A DNA stretch of 64,000 nucleotides from Trichosphaerium sp. ATCC 40318 (lineage: Eukaryota; Discosea; Flabellinia; Trichosidae): contig JALMLS010000562.1 of assembly GCA_038496445.1 (NCBI GenBank), positions 62,001 through 126,000 on the forward strand, in the 5' to 3' direction. Shown here one piece after another: positions 59,299-64,000 of this stretch (the first letter of the stretch is position 1; every line of letters starts with the position of its first letter). The translations under genes and the position numbers were made by a program. Under the pieces are notes generated by a model. The model was not told where the DNA came from. It did no database searches and saw only the letters and a list, made by a program, of their open reading frames with translations.

Positions 59299-62200
59299 TT
59301 AAAACTCATCATCTTGGCCGGCTTTTTGTGTTCCAGCAACGGCAGCGCCTAGGAAGCCACCAGCTTGTTGGAACAAGTTGATTGGGTTGTCACCGGATGT
59401 GATCATGTAACCTTGTAAGCCCAAGGATTGCAAGAGTTTTACTTGCATTTCTGGTCCGGCTTGAGCGATGGCTTTGATGGTATCAGCACCAATGGCATCG
59501 ACAACGCTGGAGAATTTGCTGGATTCAATCTCAGCCAATTCGCGAGCACGCTCTACTTCCAAGTTGTTCAAAGCAGATTGATGAGCAACCTCTGCTGTGC
59601 GGCGGGAAGTTTGTTGTTTGAGCTCGGAGGCGGCACGGATCTTGTTGGCCTCGGATTGAAGTTCAGCTTGTTTGACAGCGGCCTCACCTTCAATTTGAGA
59701 TGCGGCGGCACGGGCGCGAGCCTCGGCTGTGGCTTGACCAGAGGCTTCAACGACGGCACTCTTGGATTGGAGCTCGAGCAAAGATGTACGAGCTTTTTCG
59801 GCCTCAGCTTCATCGGAAATCTTTTGACGTTCGAGGCGACCACGGGCTTCTTGTTCACGGCGCTCTGCTTCGTGTCTGGCAGCGGCTTCTTGGGACTTGG
59901 TTGTGATCTCGATGGCCAATTGGACGGATTTTTGAAGAGCGTCACGGGTTCTTTGATCGACAGGCTCGACGGATTGGATATCGATGTTGGTGATAACCAA
60001 GTTGTTTGAAGAGAAAGCGAAGACATTGCGGACCTTGCCTGTTTCTTCGTCTCTACCGAAGACGGATTCGCGAATGATAGTGGCGGATCCTTTGTGGAAC
60101 TCATCGAAAGAGTGAGCGGCTACAGCACCACGGACACGTGAAGCGATAGCTTTGCAGGCATCACCAACGAAATCTGGAACTTGGAAGATTTTCTCGGTGT
60201 CTTCTGGGTTGCTTTGGTCTACCTCGAAATGCCAGTTGTATGATAGTTTCAAGGACAAACGGGCGTGATCACCAGTTTCTACTACTACGACATCGGTCAT
60301 AAAGTCAGGACCAAGGAGAAGGGCGAGAGATTTGATGACGTGTGCTCTCTTTGGTACTTCACCAGAAAGGGAGAGCACGGTGAATTGCTCATCAGGACCG
60401 AGCAATACGAGTTCTGGGCCAAAGACAACGCGGGCCTTCTTGGATTTGTAATCGTAGATTTGGACGGCAGAGTTGTGTGGAGTTCTGAAGCTGACAACTC
60501 GTGTTCTGTCGCGAGTTGATGAAGATACTTTGCTGTGTTGTTGTTTGCGGTCACGTGAGGTTTCGTCACGGGCCAAGAGTTTCTCAACAACTTCAGGCAA
60601 GAATTTCTCCCACAATTGCTCGTTAGGCTTCAACATGTAAGCTTCACCTACGACAGCACGAACTTGACCGGTTGTGATGTCACGAACGTAGATACCTGTG
60701 AGGAAAAAAAGTAAGGATAAAGTCGAAAAGAACAAAAAAGAAAACGCGAGCAAAAAAAAAAAGCAACTCTTCGTACCTTCGTTCTCATCTAATGGGATGG
60801 CTTTGCGTTTCTCAACAATTTCTACGGACACTGGTGGAACGTAGTCGCAAGGACCGTAGATCATCCATCTGTCACCAGGTTTTCTTTCGGTTTCGCCTTC
60901 AGTGACGGATTCGCGAGAGCGGAGCAACAAAGCTTCTTCGGAATCGAGAACATGGACGTTTTGGATGCCAGATTCGAGTCTCTCACCAGGACGCAAGAAG
61001 AAAGAGAGTTCTCCGCGGCGGAGGAGACGACGTCCCATTTGTGGTTTGCCGTTGGCGCCAATTGGGTCGAGGATGACGCAGTATTGACGAGAGTTCAAGG
61101 TTGTGATTTTTACCTCACCAACTACCTTTTCGTTAACGTCAGGTAAGTGGGTCTCAGCGTCATCAATTGTAACGAGCCATTCTTCACCGGCTTTTCTTTC
61201 TTTGCCGAAAACATCTACACGAGGTACAAAGTTAGAAAGGTGATGTGGCAAAAGAAACACTTTCTGTGAAAACAAACAAAAAAACACAAAGAGCTTATGG
61301 CGAAGCAGTTGTGCATGTGTCGTGTTTTAGTAGTTAGAGGACGTACCAACAAATGTGCGGGTTGCTCTCAAGTGAAGAGCTTTCTTCTCTGTTAGAACGT
61401 AAGCGGAGATTGTAGCAACCACTTGTTCTTCTACAGCAGGCAAGAAAGCACCAGAATCACGGACTAACCATTCTTCACCGGCCTTGCGCTTGTTGCCGTT
61501 TCTGTCTGTGAATGTTTTGTTGGAACGCAAACGAAGGGCTTGATTTTCAAGGACGATCTTTGCGCGAACGATTTCTACAACTTGAACCTCTACGCGTGGT
61601 TTGTATGTGCCAGGACCCTCGAACATCCATTCGTCACCAGCGCTGCGTGTAACCTCATCGCAGTCTTGGAAATCTCTGATTGCTCTCAAACGAAGAGCTG
61701 TGTTTGGTGCTACGACCTGGAGTGGAGATACTTTACCGTACAACTTCTCACCTAAGAAAATAGGTTAAACGGTTTATTCCAAGAACGACAAAAAACCGAA
61801 AAACTTTTTCTTTTGGTTCTCAGGCACCACCAAAAAAAAAACAGGGCGCCACGTTATTTGTATGTGCACGAAGTTTGAAGAGCGAAAGTGCAAGGTAAGT
61901 TCAAAAAACTGCATCTGCAAAAAATAGAAACTTAAAGTTGAGAATAACGTACCAGGATACAATGGGAAAGGCTCTTGCTCGAAGCGGATCTCTTCGTCAC
62001 CGTGACGCAACTTTACGGCGTTGCGGTCTAAAACGAGTTCTCCTTCTTCGTCGCGCACAGCAGGATTCTGTACGATGCAATCTAGTGAAGGTGAGCTAAA
62101 AATAAAGGCAAGTCTTTGTGTTGGCACAAAAAATTTGTGATGTGTAACGTCTTTTCTTAAACAAAGGCAAACGACTACGTACAGTGACGAGGAGGAACCA

Positions 62201-62354
62201 TGATCATGCTGGTTGGTCCAGACACTACAACTTCATGATCTTTTCTGGTAAAGGTCTGTGGGCCGACCTCTACGCGGGTAACATTGAGATTGTTGTCCAA
62301 CACATGTACGTAATGGTATGGTTTGATTCTGATTACGGCTGGAGCTCTTGACAT
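59299..62354 (-). CDS. MVP: Major vault protein
   Basis: Structural protein of the vault ribonucleoprotein particle; 78 copies make each shell in animals. ATG at 62354 ([20 protein letters not shown]). Five exons. N-terminal MVP repeats: [118 protein letters not shown]. The shoulder domain is [20 protein letters not shown] with [20 protein letters not shown]. The long cap helix is Ala/Glu/Arg-rich ([20 protein letters not shown]) and the C-terminus reads [20 protein letters not shown]. Length, about 845 residues, is normal. G+C and the C/G-ending codon share are clearly higher than in neighbours, as expected for strong expression. Introns carry the GTACGT donor. Confidence 0.97.
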
Positions 62355-62621
62355 GTTGTGTTTGTACTTGAGTTTATCCTTACTGATGGTTTTGGGCGCA
62401 ACAAAAATACGGTTTTTCCCCTAAAAACCGAGAATTTTCTATGAACGTTTTTACATAGTGACGTGCATATTCAACGCTAACAAAGCACCAGATACATTTG
62501 CAAGGCTGTGGGCATACTTACACAAAACTTAGACGAAAATTACTGCAATTTTCTTTTTTTGTGGATGAAAACAGAATGAATTTTAAACTTTAATATTCCA
62601 AAACCACTTTCCTATGTTTTT

Positions 62622-63310
62622 CTAGTCCATTTTTACACCAACGCGCTTTTCCCAAGGACAACCGTGCCAAAAGCGAAAAATAGACATGAGAGGGAATACA
62701 ATATAGCCACCATAGGCCGCTAGTATGAGATCCGGGCGCGGTGAGGCGAGTTCGCCATACACGCTTTCAATTATTGCGCCTACAACCACCAAAATCATGC
62801 CGTACGCCCACATTAGCATTGGGACACGTATCCACGCTTGCTCTGAGTTCTGTTAATTGTTTTATGTGGGCTTGGCAAACCGTACTGTAAATAATTGCGT
62901 AGATTGCTGCTAAATAGAAGGGAGTGTACAATGGAGATAGTGTCTAGATTACAAGTTAACATGGCAATGTACATTCTTTTGTGTACCATCAAAAATTTGA
63001 ACAAGACAGTGTTGTTTGTGAGGGCTGGATCAAACTGTGCCCAGAAGTGAAATAACTGACATAGTTCCTAATGAGTAGATGTTTAGTGTGTTTTAGGTTT
63101 GTTGTGTGTACTTGTGGTGGCCACGCCATGTTGGCTGTTGTTTCTTGGGTTATTGTGCCCACAGGCGCTACAAAATAAAGGTGAGCATGCTTTTACGCGT
63201 ATGCGCGCACCGATTACGTTGATGATGTCCATAAACCATGCGATGAACAGAAACAAGACAAGAAACACGACAGAAATAAAATCACCTGGTCTTGAAGCGA
63301 TAGACGGCAT
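62622..63310 (-). CDS. EXPERA-domain membrane protein, TMEM97/sigma-2 receptor-like
   Basis: Four-helix ER membrane protein of the EXPERA fold (TMEM97, EBP, TM6SF). About five exons. ATG at 63310, PSIASRPGDFISVVFLVLFL then FIAWFMDIINVIG (TMEM97: HIPITLFMDLQAVLP). A middle exon gives YQLFHFWAQFDPALTNNTVL, and the next LSPLYTPFYLAAIYAIIYS. The last exons give WIRVPMLMWAYGMILVVVGA (TMEM97: WIRTPAIIYSVHTMTTLIP) and LILAAYGGYIVFPLMSIFRF (TMEM97: VSVYAPYLLIPFILLIF), then the short basic tail EKRVGVKMD. In animals TMEM97 influences NPC1 and sterol traffic; the role here is inferred from family. Small internal exon limits are uncertain. Confidence 0.72.
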
Positions 63311-63390
63311 TGTGATGGTTCTAAAAATTATATTGCTTAGTTTGGTGTCGGTCAACGCGTTAAGGTTGTTATACGTACTCTAGTCGCTCA

Positions 63391-64000
63391 ATGTTCGGTC
63401 GTTACGTGACCTGTGTTACGGCTAGAGCTTCAGGTGTTAATAAAAAGGTCATATTAACGCCATCCATTATTATGCCTAACTGTACTACTATAGGTAGCGC
63501 CGCGCGCTCGTGTAGCCATTTACAGCACAAAGTATTTAGTACGCAAATGTTCGAGTGCATCAGCACAAGGAGAGGAAGGCTCCAGCGTACCAGAGGCAAT
63601 TGTCGAGCATACACAGAGTGAAACAGATGAGTTAGTGAAGGAAGCGTTGGATACTGCTATAACAACAGCAATTAATTCAGAGACAATCGTGGAGCAGTCT
63701 CAGAGCGAAAAAGGCGAAGTAGTGGGCGAAACAGCAAAAAACGCTACAACGGAAACAGAAGTAGAAACAACTACGGCTGATAAACCAATAGAAACAGAGA
63801 ATTCGGATGGTGTGAATGACATTCCATACGAGTCCATGCCTGGATGGATTGAGTCTGGCAATGTAGGCAAGGTATTAGAGCTATGGGAGCAAGTTCAAAA
63901 CCAAGATGGCACGTTACATAACCTTCCCTGGTGTTAACTAATTCTTGACTGACACAGAGTCACGCAATCCACTAATGTACAAGAACCTAATAGACCTCAT
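63391..64000 (+). CDS. Probable mitochondrial protein with acidic linker (3' end outside window)
   Basis: The first exon (63391-63493) gives MFGRYVTCVTARASGVNKKV, basic and acid-free like a mitochondrial presequence. A 22-nt GT-AG intron (63494-63515) restores the frame to IYSTKYLVRKCSSASAQGEE. Then comes an acidic Glu/Thr-rich stretch (TETEVETTTADKPIETENSD) and a more globular PYESMPGWIESGNVGKVLEL. Near 63909 the frame either stops (HNLPWC) or splices at GTTACATAAC to an acceptor near 63957 (VTQSTNVQEPNRPH) and runs out of the window; the second fits the branch-like TTAACTAAT better. The family is not recognised. Confidence 0.55.

Noticed and set aside
59428-60104. Long open frames on the plus strand and in another minus frame within the vault gene
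   Set aside because: They are shadows caused by the high G+C, biased codons of MVP, with no start context or family match.
1-64000. tRNA, snRNA, rRNA genes or transposons
   Set aside because: No B-box-like GGTTCGA arm with a matching cloverleaf, no snRNA signature, and no reverse transcriptase, transposase or terminal repeats were seen. A covariance-model scan would be decisive and could not be run.

Overview
The window is nuclear DNA from a gene-dense, AT-rich, intron-rich unicellular eukaryote. Genes lie a few hundred bases apart on both strands. Most are cut by many short introns (about 22 to 150 nt) whose donors are very often GTACGT and whose acceptors are T-rich ending in TAG or CAG. 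No tRNA, rRNA, transposon or CRISPR array was recognised. A stand-alone dihydrofolate reductase, a major vault protein, a sortilin, a SPRING (C12orf49) homologue, TKL-type kinase signalling and a B12-dependent ribonucleotide reductase together suggest a free-living aerobic protist, perhaps an amoebozoan or other Amorphea lineage. This placement is inference; no species is recognised.

Layout. 1-6.4 kb: an SLC4 anion transporter (partial), RBM42, a small coiled-coil protein, and a membrane protein with a peptidase-S74-type intramolecular chaperone domain. 6.7-18 kb: tepsin (an AP-4 accessory ENTH protein) carrying an apparent U12-type AT-AC intron, a C2-arrestin-TKL kinase, an F-box protein, an intronless F-box/LRR protein, LENG1 and a possible 33-residue microprotein. 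18.5-24 kb: an unknown intronless gene, a secreted PA14 protein, a small secreted peptide and a charged coiled-coil protein. 24-33.5 kb: RIOK1, a DUF1538 membrane protein, an acidic low-complexity protein, DHFR and TAF12. 34-43.3 kb: a fatty-acid/sterol hydroxylase, an SF2 helicase, an AN1 zinc-finger protein, a class II ribonucleotide reductase and SPRING. 43.8-52 kb: a MORN-variant repeat protein, the minor-spliceosome protein SNRNP25, a small cysteine-rich secreted protein, a VPS10/sortilin receptor and a B3GNTL1-type glycosyltransferase. 52-64 kb: an IPT plus ankyrin putative transcription factor, a class I HDAC, an unknown probably mitochondrial protein, complex I NDUFA13, major vault protein, a TMEM97/EXPERA protein and the 5' part of another probably mitochondrial protein.

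Functional links. Tepsin and sortilin both act in trans-Golgi/endosomal sorting. SPRING (in animals, SREBP and S1P control), the sterol-desaturase-like hydroxylase and TMEM97 all touch sterol biology. RBM42, LENG1 and SNRNP25 are splicing-associated. HDAC, TAF12 and the IPT/ankyrin protein are chromatin or transcription factors. The strongest unusual signal is the pairing of an AT-AC intron, with exact U12-type donor and branch motifs, and a clear homologue of a U11/U12-specific protein. That indicates a working minor spliceosome. Exon coordinates inside genes were read by eye from frame continuity and splice signals and are approximate where stated.
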